This document shows positions 26,713-34,726 of a stretch of 64,000 nt of DNA, in pieces (the first letter of the stretch is position 1; each line of letters begins with the position of its first letter). The position numbers and the translations under genes were made by a program. Origin of the DNA: Motiliproteus sp965230735 (GTDB taxonomy: Bacteria; Pseudomonadota; Gammaproteobacteria; Pseudomonadales; Balneatricaceae); assembly GCF_965230735.1 (NCBI RefSeq), contig NZ_OZ246016.1, positions 310,001-374,000 on the forward strand, in the 5' to 3' direction. The notes under the pieces were generated by a model. That model was not told the origin of the DNA. It did not search any database and was given only the letters and a program-made list of their open reading frames with translations.

Positions 26713-26843
26713 GCCCAAACCCCATGCGTAACTCTGCCCTCTGGGCAATCCAAACATCATATTCAGAGCCGATTCATCTAAAGCTCTCTACGCTGACCTC
26801 AATCCGATACACTATTGATAAATATCACCACGAGGTTAGATCG

Positions 26844-27425
26844 ATGGCCAGCAAAACCCCTTTACTCTGCATTTCCGCGGTAACCGCCCTGCTGATGGTA
26901 GGCTGTGGCGAAGACAAACAGGTGGCTTCGACGCCAGCAGCCACCCCCAAACCCGCCACCCAAGCCGCTCCTCAACCGGAACCTGCCAAGCCGGTGGTTG
27001 AACAGGTCAAAGAGGATATGTCGAACGCAGTCGAGGCGGCGACCGACACCGCCAAACAGATGAGCGACAAGGCCGAACAGATGGCCGACGACATCAAAGA
27101 ACAAGCCGCCGACACCATGGAGAAAGCGGAGGACAAAGCCGCCGAGATGGTCGCCAGTGTGTCTGAGAAAGTCGCACCGGCTGCCGCCAGCGGTGAATCC
27201 ACCTACAAAAGCCTGTGCTTCAGCTGCCACGACACCGGCTTGGCCGGTGCTCCGAAACTGGGTGATAAGGCCGCTTGGGAGCCTCGCCTGGCCACCGGTA
27301 TCGAGGCGATCTATAACACCGCGATCAATGGCAGGGGCGCGATGCCGGCCAAGGGCGGCAATCCGGCCCTGAGCGATGCTGACGTGAAGGCAACGGTCGA
27401 CTACATGCTTTCGACCGTCAACTGA
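26844..27425 (+). CDS. Lipid-anchored cytochrome c5-type protein with helical spacer
   Basis: The start at 26844 (MASKTPLLCISAVTALLMVG) gives 193 residues with a lipoprotein signal ending in LLMVGC; Cys21 would be lipidated, and the following Gly does not favour inner-membrane retention. A Pro/Ala/Lys linker is followed by a charged amphipathic stretch of about 60 residues (DKAEQMADDIKEQAADTMEK). The C-terminal domain is a monohaem cytochrome c5: CFSCH at 125-129 with axial His129, and Met167 in GRGAMPAKGG as the likely sixth ligand. It probably carries electrons in the periplasm, tethered to a membrane. Its redox partners are unknown. Confidence 0.92.
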   Translation: MASKTPLLCISAVTALLMVGCGEDKQVASTPAATPKPATQAAPQPEPAKPVVEQVKEDMSNAVEAATDTAKQMSDKAEQMADDIKEQAADTMEKAEDKAAEMVASVSEKVAPAAASGESTYKSLCFSCHDTGLAGAPKLGDKAAWEPRLATGIEAIYNTAINGRGAMPAKGGNPALSDADVKATVDYMLSTVN

Positions 27426-27448
27426 TCCAAGACCCGTAACCGTCCAGT

Positions 27449-27482
27449 GTGAGCCATCCCCCGCATTATTCGGGTGGCTCAC
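27449..27482 (+). terminator. Possible terminator after the cytochrome gene
   Basis: GTGAGCCATCCC pairs with GGGTGGCTCAC with a single bulge around a short loop, 24 bases after the stop codon. There is no clear T-run. Confidence 0.4.
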
Positions 27483-27558
27483 CCACCGACAGCTTTGTCT
27501 TGATCCGCTTCTGCGTTTGCCTTGGCCGATCCGATCGATTCAACCGGGCTCTTTCGCC

Positions 27559-28773
27559 ATGACCGAAACCCTGTCGCTGCCCCAGGCACGAAAGCTCATC
27601 CTGCACTCGCAGCGCCTGCCCCCGACAACGTCGAAATGGCGCGCTATCGATGCCACCCTGTCGGCGATCGAACGACTCGGCTATATCCAGATCGATACGA
27701 TCTCGGCGATCCAACGAGCCCACCACCACACGCTATGGAACCGCGCTCCAGGCTACCAACCCGAGCAGCTGGATAAACTGCTTCGATCCGGGCAGGTGTT
27801 CGAGTACTGGTCCCACGCCGCCTCGTATCTGCCGATGCGGGATTACCGCTTCAGTCTTCCGCGCAAGCAGGCAATCGCCAGCGGCGAGCAGAATCACTGG
27901 TACCGGCCCGAGCCGAAGCTGGTGCAGCAGGTGTTGGATCGAATCCGGATCGATGGTCCCTTGATGGCCAGGGATTTCGAGCAAGCGGCGAAGAGCAACG
28001 TAAAACCGAAGCCCGGCGACTGGAACAGCAAGCCCGCCAAGCAGGCGCTGGAAACCCTGTTTATGCAGGGCGAACTGATGGTGGCCCACCGCAGCAACTT
28101 TCATAAGGTCTACGATCTGACCGAACGGGTACTGCCCAACGGTGTCGATACCCGCCTGCCCGATCCCGAAACCCATGAACGTTTTCTGATCCGCCGCTAT
28201 CTGGAGGCTAACGGCCTGGGTCGGGCGAGTGAGATCGCGTATCTGTTGAAGAACATCAAATCACGGATCAACAATCGTGTTCAGCAGATGCTGTCCGACG
28301 GCGAGTTGCTGTCGCTGCAGGTTGCCGGCCAGCCCTATGTGGCCCTGCCCGACGCCCTGTCGTTACTCGACAAACCCCTGGCCCGCAGCAAGCTGAAGAT
28401 TCTATCGCCGTTCGATAACCTGCTGATCCAACGCCAACGGACGCTGGCCCTGTTCGGCTTCGATTACCAGATCGAGTGTTATCTGCCCGCCGCCAAGCGC
28501 CGTTTCGGCTATTTCTCGCTGCCGATTCTGTGGGATGGAAAACTGGTGGCACGAATGGACTGCAAGGCCGAACGACGGGAAGGGCGGCTGCATATCCGGC
28601 ATCTGGCCCTGGAGCCCGGTCTGAAGCAGCTCGATGGCTTTGCCGCCGCCTTGGCCAAAGAACTGCGCCGCTTTATAGCGTTCAACCAATGCCATCAACT
28701 CGTGTTGCACCGAACCAGCCCGAGTTCGGCCCATCCGACAATCAACTCCGGGGTGTTCCCTCTCGTTGACTAA
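27559..28773 (+). CDS. AlkX/YcaQ-type winged-helix DNA glycosylase
   Basis: The 404-residue product belongs to the HTH_42 (DUF1006) family. E. coli YcaQ/AlkX of this family removes alkylated bases and unhooks interstrand crosslinks. The catalytic Gln-hydrophobic-Asp motif appears as Gln44-Ile45-Asp46 in GYIQIDTISAIQRAHHHTLW. The typical YWSHAASYLPMRDYRF and FDNLLIQRQRTLALFGFDYQ blocks follow. I preferred the ATG at 27559 over an in-frame ATG 14 codons upstream because the family motif begins right after it (LPQARKLILHSQRL). The function is known from homologues; the specificity here is inferred. Confidence 0.9.
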   Translation: MTETLSLPQARKLILHSQRLPPTTSKWRAIDATLSAIERLGYIQIDTISAIQRAHHHTLWNRAPGYQPEQLDKLLRSGQVFEYWSHAASYLPMRDYRFSLPRKQAIASGEQNHWYRPEPKLVQQVLDRIRIDGPLMARDFEQAAKSNVKPKPGDWNSKPAKQALETLFMQGELMVAHRSNFHKVYDLTERVLPNGVDTRLPDPETHERFLIRRYLEANGLGRASEIAYLLKNIKSRINNRVQQMLSDGELLSLQVAGQPYVALPDALSLLDKPLARSKLKILSPFDNLLIQRQRTLALFGFDYQIECYLPAAKRRFGYFSLPILWDGKLVARMDCKAERREGRLHIRHLALEPGLKQLDGFAAALAKELRRFIAFNQCHQLVLHRTSPSSAHPTINSGVFPLVD

Positions 28774-28789
28774 ACCCGGTGACCAGCCA

Positions 28790-29479
28790 TTAGGAAACGA
28801 TATCGCTGGCCGGTTGCAACCCCGCCCATAGGCTCGGTTTGATCCACTGCTGAATCGTGCCGGTCAACTGCTTAGGTCCGACCAGCTCCAGCGCACCCTG
28901 ATGGATGGCGGTCTTGTAGCTGATATCGCCCATCCAGAGCTGACACATCACCCGCACACAACAGTTCAGGTAGACGTCGACCTCCTTGCCGGGGTCGTGG
29001 ACACAGACATCCACCTGATCATCGCTGACCACCAGCCACCAACTGGGGTACTCCTTCACATCACTGAAGTTGAACCGAATCACGGTCTCGTTTCCCAGCA
29101 GGTATTGCGGCTGAATGCTGCGTTCCAGATACAGCATCAACAGCTCAAGGTCATAATCCTCTTCGGTCAGCTGGTGGCGCGCCCAATGCATCCCCCAAAT
29201 CCCCATCTGCTCGATGACCGGGTACAGCTCTTTGCAAGCCTGGGTGGGAAAGTACTCGTAGCCCCGCTGACCGGGAATCCGCTTCTTGAACAGCAGCCCT
29301 TCATCGACCATCTGGCTGAGCCGCTTGGTCAATACGGTTGGTGATATCTGGGACAGCCCTCGCTGAAACTCATTGAAACGGGTACTGCCACAGAGTGCAT
29401 CCCGGACGATCAACAGCGTCCACTTCTCACCCAATACCTCCATGGCCTTGGAAATGGGGCAAAACTGGTTATAGACCAT
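28790..29479 (-). CDS. HxlR-family transcriptional regulator
   Basis: Residues 7-75 form the HxlR winged helix (CPISKAMEVLGEKWTLLIVR, GLSQISPTVLTKRLSQMVDE). Family regulators often respond to electrophiles, quinones or disulfide stress through cysteines; Cys7 is in the position of the sensing Cys in relatives such as YodB. The remaining 150 residues are an unusual C-terminal extension, possibly SCP2-like (EYPSWWLVVSDDQVDVCVHD), which could bind a hydrophobic ligand. The gene diverges from the flavin reductase gene, and an operator-like array lies between them. Confidence 0.9.
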   Translation of the reverse strand: MVYNQFCPISKAMEVLGEKWTLLIVRDALCGSTRFNEFQRGLSQISPTVLTKRLSQMVDEGLLFKKRIPGQRGYEYFPTQACKELYPVIEQMGIWGMHWARHQLTEEDYDLELLMLYLERSIQPQYLLGNETVIRFNFSDVKEYPSWWLVVSDDQVDVCVHDPGKEVDVYLNCCVRVMCQLWMGDISYKTAIHQGALELVGPKQLTGTIQQWIKPSLWAGLQPASDIVS

Positions 29480-29504
29480 CGCACCGCTCCCAATTACACA
29501 AACG

Positions 29505-29555
29505 ATAGTTCGTTACTACATTTCGCGTAGTTAGTTACTACAGGTTACGAACTAT
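29505..29555. promoter_or_regulatory. Operator array between the HxlR regulator and the flavin reductase gene
   Basis: The intergenic region holds an inverted repeat, ATAGTTCGTTAC (29505-29516) against GTTACGAACTAT (29544-29555) with one mismatch. It also has a 13-bp direct repeat GTTNGTTACTACA at 29508-29520 and 29530-29542, spaced 22 bp, and a perfect GTAGT-N5-ACTAC palindrome at 29527-29541. TACT/AGTA-type palindromes are typical of HxlR operators. Confidence 0.65.
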
Positions 29556-29643
29556 TCCGCAAACGCGCCATTTTCTACGCTGGTTCTGTAGCAAAACAAA
29601 GCCCAAACCTTCCCCCCGGAAGGCCTGAACAGGAGATGGCGAC

Positions 29644-30135
29644 ATGTGCAAAGTACTCACTCCCAGTAAAGAGACACGCGCACTGCGCGGCACTTTCGGC
29701 AAATACCCCACCGGCGTCGCGGTGGCGATTGCGCAAAACGACGAAGGTGAACTGGTGGGCATGACCATCAACAGCTTCACCAGCGCCTCCATGGTTCCGC
29801 CACTGGTCACCTGGTGCATCGATCGCAAGGCCGCCAGCTATTGCACCTTCGCCAACTGCCAAGGGTTCTCGTTGACAGTTTTGTCTGCAAAGCAGGCCGA
29901 TCTGGCGCAGCGCTTTGCCACCCGCGGCATCGACAAGTTTAAGGATATCAAGCTGGACAACAGCCACAGCATTCCGGCGCTGGCCGGCGGCAGTGCGGTG
30001 ATGCGCTGTCATCACTACCGCTCGATGCTGATGGGGGATCACCTGATTCTGGTGGGCCTGGTGATGGACCACGATCAATCCGACAAGCAGCCGCTGGTGT
30101 TTGCCGAAGGTCAGTTCCAGCAGCTGGCCAGCTAA
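29644..30135 (+). CDS. Flavin reductase (FMN-binding, HpaC-like)
   Basis: The 163-residue product is a flavin:NAD(P)H reductase-like protein that supplies reduced flavin to a monooxygenase partner. The block LRGTFGKYPTGVAVAIAQND leads into GMTINSFTSASMVPPLVTWC and DRKAASYCTF, the flavin phosphate-binding region of the family. An AGGAGATGG ribosome site precedes the ATG. It is followed 44 bases later by an acyl-CoA-dehydrogenase-like gene, the usual arrangement of two-component flavin monooxygenases. Confidence 0.9.
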   Translation: MCKVLTPSKETRALRGTFGKYPTGVAVAIAQNDEGELVGMTINSFTSASMVPPLVTWCIDRKAASYCTFANCQGFSLTVLSAKQADLAQRFATRGIDKFKDIKLDNSHSIPALAGGSAVMRCHHYRSMLMGDHLILVGLVMDHDQSDKQPLVFAEGQFQQLAS

Positions 30136-30179
30136 GCGGCCCCATGCCCCCAAGCCCTGATTCCTCGAGGAGGACTATC

Positions 30180-31358
30180 ATGAAAACTCAACAAGCAGTT
30201 GCTGCCAACACCCACTGGGAGGATCAGCATATGAACCTGCATAACTCACTGGAAGACCGGTTATCTGCGATCGCAGAAGAGCTGAGCGGCAATGGGAGAG
30301 CCGTCGACGAAACCGATCAGTTTTCCATCACCAACTACAACCTGCTGAAAGAAGCGAAGATCTTTTCCGCCCTGGTACCCGAGGAGCTCGGCGGCGGCGG
30401 TCATCGTTACAGCGAGGTCTGTGCCATGCTCGCCCAACTGGCCGGCTACCACCCCTCTACCGCGCTGTCCTGCTCCATGCACCAGCATATTATTGCGGCC
30501 AACCGCTACAACTACCTCAACGGCAAACCCGGTCAGGCCCTGCTGGAAAAAGTAGCCGCCAACGAGCTGGTGCTGATCAGTACCGGCGCCGGGGACTGGC
30601 TCGCCTCCACCGGTGAACTGACCAAAACCGAAGGCGGTTTTCTGTTCTCCGGCCTGAAACACTTTGCCAGCGGCTCGCCGGCAGGCGATGTAATCGTCAC
30701 CTCGGGCCCCTATAACGACCCCGAACATGGCTGGCAGGTATTCCATTTCCCGGTCTCTGCCAAGGCCGAAGGCGTCACCATCCTGGATAACTGGCAGCCG
30801 ATGGGGATGCGCGGCACCGGCTCAAACAGCCTCAAGCTGGAGAACGTGTTCGTCCCCGAAGAGTCCGTCGTGGTCCGACGCCCTCGCGGCGATTACCACG
30901 CCATCTGGAGCACCGTACTGCCGGTGGCACTACCGCTGGTCATGTCGGTCTATCGCGGCATCGCCACCTCCGCCGCTGACAAAGCCCGGGAACGCTGCCG
31001 CAACAGCGTCGATCCGATTACCCCCTATCTGCTGGGAGAGATGGAAAATGCACTGACCACCGCCGACCTGGCCGTCGATGACATGATCCGACTGGTGAAT
31101 GAATTCGATTTCAGTGCGGATCTGGACGCTGCCAACGAGATGGTAAAACGCAAAACCATTGCCGCGGCGGCCTGCAAGGAAACCGCCGCCAAAGCCGTCG
31201 AAGCCTGTGGCGGCCCTGGCTATCTGCGCCCCTTCGGTATCGAATGCCTGCTGCGGGATGTGATGGCCTCCCACTTTCACCCGTTGCAGGAGAAACGCCA
31301 GCATCTGTTTACCGGCTCGCTGGCGATGGGCAAGGAGCCTCCGAGCCAGGCGTTTTAG
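30180..31358 (+). CDS. Acyl-CoA-dehydrogenase-fold flavoenzyme, probable monooxygenase component
   Basis: The 392-residue product has the acyl-CoA dehydrogenase fold: N-terminal helical domain (VPEELGGGGHRYSEVCAMLA), a beta domain (LISTGAGDWLASTGELTKTE) and a C-terminal domain ending in the ACGGPGYLRPFGIECLLRDV block. Next to a flavin reductase, the more likely role is a flavin-dependent monooxygenase of the DszC/HpaB-like branch rather than a true dehydrogenase; no electron-transfer flavoprotein gene is nearby. I chose the ATG at 30180 after a perfect AGGAGG; another ATG at 30231 also has GGAGG. The substrate is unknown. Confidence 0.85.
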   Translation: MKTQQAVAANTHWEDQHMNLHNSLEDRLSAIAEELSGNGRAVDETDQFSITNYNLLKEAKIFSALVPEELGGGGHRYSEVCAMLAQLAGYHPSTALSCSMHQHIIAANRYNYLNGKPGQALLEKVAANELVLISTGAGDWLASTGELTKTEGGFLFSGLKHFASGSPAGDVIVTSGPYNDPEHGWQVFHFPVSAKAEGVTILDNWQPMGMRGTGSNSLKLENVFVPEESVVVRRPRGDYHAIWSTVLPVALPLVMSVYRGIATSAADKARERCRNSVDPITPYLLGEMENALTTADLAVDDMIRLVNEFDFSADLDAANEMVKRKTIAAAACKETAAKAVEACGGPGYLRPFGIECLLRDVMASHFHPLQEKRQHLFTGSLAMGKEPPSQAF

Positions 31359-31375
31359 GGCAAACGCCCAGGCAC

Positions 31376-31404
31376 AAAAAAGCCGGCATCAAGCCGGCTT
31401 TTTT
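31376..31404. terminator. Bidirectional intrinsic terminator
   Basis: AAAAAAGCCGGC-ATCAA-GCCGGCTTTTTT lies between the convergent flavoenzyme gene and secF and should terminate both. Confidence 0.9.
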
Positions 31405-31422
31405 AGCGAGATCAGAAACCGA

Positions 31423-32358
31423 TCAGGGACGATCGTCTTCCTCTTCCTCTTTGACCGGCGGCAGCAGATCTTCGCGGGTCACGTTCATCGCCAGCAGCAC
31501 GTTGGCCGCCACGTAGATCGATGAATAGGTACCGACCAGCACACCGATCATCAACGCCGTGGCGAAGCCGTGGATCATCTCACCACCAAAGAAGAACAGT
31601 GCGATCAACACCAGCAAGGTGGTCAACGAGGTCACCAAAGTCCGACCCAGGGTCTGGTTCAGCGACACGTTGATGATCTCTTCCGACGAGCCTTTACGCA
31701 GCTTGCGGAAGTTCTCACGAATCCGGTCGGAAACCACGATGGTATCGTTGAGCGAGTAACCGATGACCGCCAGCAGCGCCGCCAGTACGGTCAGGTCGAA
31801 GTCCAGTTTCAGGATCGAGAACAGTCCCAGCACGATCAGCACGTCGTGGGCCAGGGCGACAACCGCACCGACCGAGAACTTGAACTGGAACCGCATCGCC
31901 ACGTACAACATCACGATCGCCAGGGCCAGCAGCATTCCCAGACCGCCCTGCTCACGCAGTTCGTCACCCACCTGGGCGCCGACGAACTCCGAGCGCAACA
32001 GCTCCACGTTGCCGGTGCTACCGGAGCGCAGCGCCGCCAGCACATCATCACCCAGGGTCGGGGTATGGTCTTCCTGCAGCCGCACCATAATGTCGGTGGG
32101 CGAGCCGAAGGTCTGCACGATAGCAGACTCGTATCCGGCACCGACCAGGGTCTGGCGGATCTCGTCCAGCGGCTTCTCCTGGCTGTACTCGACTTCAATC
32201 AGCGCGCCGCCGGTGAAGTCCAGGCCGAACTGCAACTGGTTGATAAACAGCGACAGGATCGATGCCAGCAGTACCGCGATCGATACACCGGCCATCACCT
32301 TGCGCAGCGCCATGAAATTGAAGCTGCGTTCCTCGTTAGTCATGGTTGTGGTACTCAT
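31423..32358 (-). CDS. secF: Protein translocase subunit SecF
   Basis: SecF pairs with SecD to use the proton gradient for pulling exported proteins out of the SecYEG channel. The 311-residue protein has six membrane spans, the LDFTGGALIEVEYS periplasmic opening and the TM block VIGYSLNDTIVVSDRIRENF. The C-terminal tail is acidic (KEEEEDDRP). It lies three bases after secD. Confidence 0.98.
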   Translation of the reverse strand: MSTTTMTNEERSFNFMALRKVMAGVSIAVLLASILSLFINQLQFGLDFTGGALIEVEYSQEKPLDEIRQTLVGAGYESAIVQTFGSPTDIMVRLQEDHTPTLGDDVLAALRSGSTGNVELLRSEFVGAQVGDELREQGGLGMLLALAIVMLYVAMRFQFKFSVGAVVALAHDVLIVLGLFSILKLDFDLTVLAALLAVIGYSLNDTIVVSDRIRENFRKLRKGSSEEIINVSLNQTLGRTLVTSLTTLLVLIALFFFGGEMIHGFATALMIGVLVGTYSSIYVAANVLLAMNVTREDLLPPVKEEEEDDRP

Positions 32359-32361
32359 TAC

Positions 32362-34227
32362 TTACACCCCCCAACCGATCGACAGTTTGTTGATCTTACG
32401 GCCGCCGTAGGTCACGTTGACCAGCGCACGGGTCACCATGATGGCGGTGAACATGGAGGAGATAATCCCCAGCGACAGGGTCACGGCGAAGCCCTTGACC
32501 GGACCGGTACCGACCGCGAACAGGATCACCGCCACCAGCAGGGTGGTGATGTTGGCATCAAAGATGGTGGAGAAGGCGCGATCGTAACCGGCGTTGATGG
32601 CCGACTGCGGCGGCAAGCCGTTCTTCAGCTCCTCCTTGATCCGCGAGAAGATCAGCACGTTGGCGTCCACCGCCATACCGACCGTCAGTACGATACCGGC
32701 GATACCCGGCAGCGTCAGCGTCGCCGACAGCATCGACATCGCCGCAGTCAGCAGCGCCAGGTTCAACGCCAGTGCGATGTTGGCGACAATACCGAACACC
32801 TTGTAGAACGCCAGCATGAACAGGACTACCAGGGCCAGACCGATCTTGACCGAGGTAACCCCCAGGTCGATGTTCTGTTGACCCAGGCTCGGGCCGACGG
32901 TCCGCTCTTCAACGAAGTAGATCGGCGCCGCCAGGGCACCGGCACGCAGCAGCAGCGCCAGCTCAGAGGACTCGCCGGCCCCGTCCAGGCCGGTAATCCG
33001 GAAGCTGGAGCCCAGCGCCGTTTGAATGGTCGCCAGCGAGATGATCTCTTTCTCGACGTACGGGATCCGCTTCTCAACTTCGACGCCGTTCTCCTGCACG
33101 TAGCGGGTACGGGTCTTATGCTCGATAAACAGCACCGCCATGCGACGCTGAACCGCGTTACGGGTGACCCGGTTCATCAGCTTACCGCCGTTGGCATCGA
33201 GGGTGATCGACACCTGCGGCTGGCCGTTCTCATCAAAGTTAGCCTGGGCGTTGGCCACCGAGCTACCGGTGATAATGATATCTTTCTCCAGCCGCGCATC
33301 CGGACGCCCCTCTTCACGGAAGGGGTAGGATTCGGTGCTGGCACGACTCGCATCCGGAGTCGCTTCGAGACGGAACTCCAGGTTGGCGGTCTTACCCAGA
33401 ATCCGCTTGGCCTGGGCGGTGTCCTGGACACCCGGCAGCTGAACCACGATCCGGTTACGGCCCTGACGCTGCACCAGCGGCTCGGCCACACCCAGCTCGT
33501 TGACCCGGTTACGGATGGTGGTCAGGTTCTGCTTGATCGCGTAATCCTCGATCTGACGGACGGTGGTCTCGGTCAGGTTGACCCCCACGGCAAATTCACC
33601 GTCGATCTCCTCTTCGGTCAGCAGGAACTCGTTGTAGTCTCGACGCAGCAGCGAGTAGCCTTCGTCGCGCGCTTCCTGGTTGGCGAACTTCACCAGCAGG
33701 CTGCCGTCGGCCTTATGATCAACGCCGCGGTAACGAATCCGCTCGCTACGCAGCTTGGTCTTGATCTCGCTGACGTAGACGTCCAGGCGCTGCTTGACCG
33801 CCGCAGCCATGTCCACTTCCATCAGGAAGTGAACCCCACCGCGCAGGTCCAGACCCAGTTTCATCGGTCCGGCACCGATCGAGGTCAGCCAGTCCGGCGT
33901 AGTTGCCGCCAGGTTCAGTGCAGTAACGTAGTCGTCGCCCAGTGCACGGCTGATCGCGGCCTTGGCGCGCAGCTGATCGTCGGAACTGCCGACCCGAATC
34001 AGCAAGCCCTTGTCGAGCAGCTCAGCCCCCTTGGTGGCGATACCGGCTCGATCCAGCCCCTTCAGGGCGCGGTCGAGGGTCTGTTGTGAAAGCGGAGTGG
34101 AAGAGCTGGCACCGGAGACCTGCACCGCGTAATCGTCTGGGTACAGGTTGGGCGCCGCATAGACTCCACCGATCACCAAGATGAAGATGATCAGTAGATT
34201 CTTCCAAAGCGGATATTTGTTGAGCAT
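32362..34227 (-). CDS. secD: Protein translocase subunit SecD
   Basis: SecD is the large partner of SecF, with a periplasmic P1 domain. I set the start at 34227 (MLNKYPLWKNLLIIFILVIG; 621 residues) because a GGAG lies nine bases upstream; an ATG five codons earlier is less likely. LGLDLRGGVHFLMEVDM and the TM4 region VGMAVDANVLIFSRIKEELK are diagnostic. A terminator-like hairpin separates it from yajC. Confidence 0.98.
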   Translation of the reverse strand: MLNKYPLWKNLLIIFILVIGGVYAAPNLYPDDYAVQVSGASSSTPLSQQTLDRALKGLDRAGIATKGAELLDKGLLIRVGSSDDQLRAKAAISRALGDDYVTALNLAATTPDWLTSIGAGPMKLGLDLRGGVHFLMEVDMAAAVKQRLDVYVSEIKTKLRSERIRYRGVDHKADGSLLVKFANQEARDEGYSLLRRDYNEFLLTEEEIDGEFAVGVNLTETTVRQIEDYAIKQNLTTIRNRVNELGVAEPLVQRQGRNRIVVQLPGVQDTAQAKRILGKTANLEFRLEATPDASRASTESYPFREEGRPDARLEKDIIITGSSVANAQANFDENGQPQVSITLDANGGKLMNRVTRNAVQRRMAVLFIEHKTRTRYVQENGVEVEKRIPYVEKEIISLATIQTALGSSFRITGLDGAGESSELALLLRAGALAAPIYFVEERTVGPSLGQQNIDLGVTSVKIGLALVVLFMLAFYKVFGIVANIALALNLALLTAAMSMLSATLTLPGIAGIVLTVGMAVDANVLIFSRIKEELKNGLPPQSAINAGYDRAFSTIFDANITTLLVAVILFAVGTGPVKGFAVTLSLGIISSMFTAIMVTRALVNVTYGGRKINKLSIGWGV

Positions 34228-34312
34228 AACGCTCGACTCCATTTGATAAGAAGCTTAGAAGCTACAGACACCGGCAAAAATTGCCGATGCTGTTAGACAG
34301 ACTAATAAACAC

Positions 34313-34344
34313 AAAACGCCACAACCCGGAGGCGGTGGCGTTTT
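34313..34344 (-). terminator. Intrinsic terminator between yajC and secD
   Basis: On the minus strand AAAACGCCAC and GTGGCGTTTT form a ten-base stem around a 12-base loop, followed by GTGTTT. It would partly or wholly separate yajC from secDF transcription. Confidence 0.65.
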
Positions 34345-34371
34345 ATGAAAGACTCACTACAACACGTCGGC

Positions 34372-34701
34372 TTAGATATCCTTGATGGTACCTTTGGGCA
34401 GCGCGGCGGCGATGTGCATCTTCTGGAACTTCAGCTCGACGTTGTCGGATACGCTCAGTACCACGTAGTCTTCGTCGATCTTGGTGACCTTGCCCAGCAG
34501 GCCAGCGCTGGTTACTACCTCATCACCCTTGGACAGATCGGCAACCAATGCCTTGTGCTCTTTGGCACGCTTGCTTTGCGGGCGCCAAACCATGAAGTAG
34601 AAGATCGCCGCAAAGCCGACCAGAAAGATCAGGCCGGAAAGGTCACCACCGGGGCCGGCGGCACCGGTTTCCGCCATGGCGGGAGAGATAAAAAAGCTCA
34701 T
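34372..34701 (-). CDS. yajC: Preprotein translocase accessory subunit YajC
   Basis: YajC is a small single-span membrane protein associated with SecDF. The 109-residue product has one hydrophobic span with the FYFMVWRPQSKRAKEHKALV junction and the KGDEVVTSAGLLGKVTKIDE domain. It lies 25 bases after tgt. Confidence 0.98.
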   Translation of the reverse strand: MSFFISPAMAETGAAGPGGDLSGLIFLVGFAAIFYFMVWRPQSKRAKEHKALVADLSKGDEVVTSAGLLGKVTKIDEDYVVLSVSDNVELKFQKMHIAAALPKGTIKDI

Positions 34702-34726
34702 TGATTGCTCCTGAAAATACGGATTC

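Noticed and set aside
25947..26843. Apparent N-terminal extension of the cytochrome through the permease gene
   Set aside because: It is the out-of-frame reading of the TauE/SafE gene. The cytochrome has its own start at 26844 with a lipoprotein signal.
31570..34089. 839-codon plus-strand open frame over secF and secD
   Set aside because: Gln/His/Arg-rich translation typical of antisense frames; SecF and SecD on the other strand are unambiguous.
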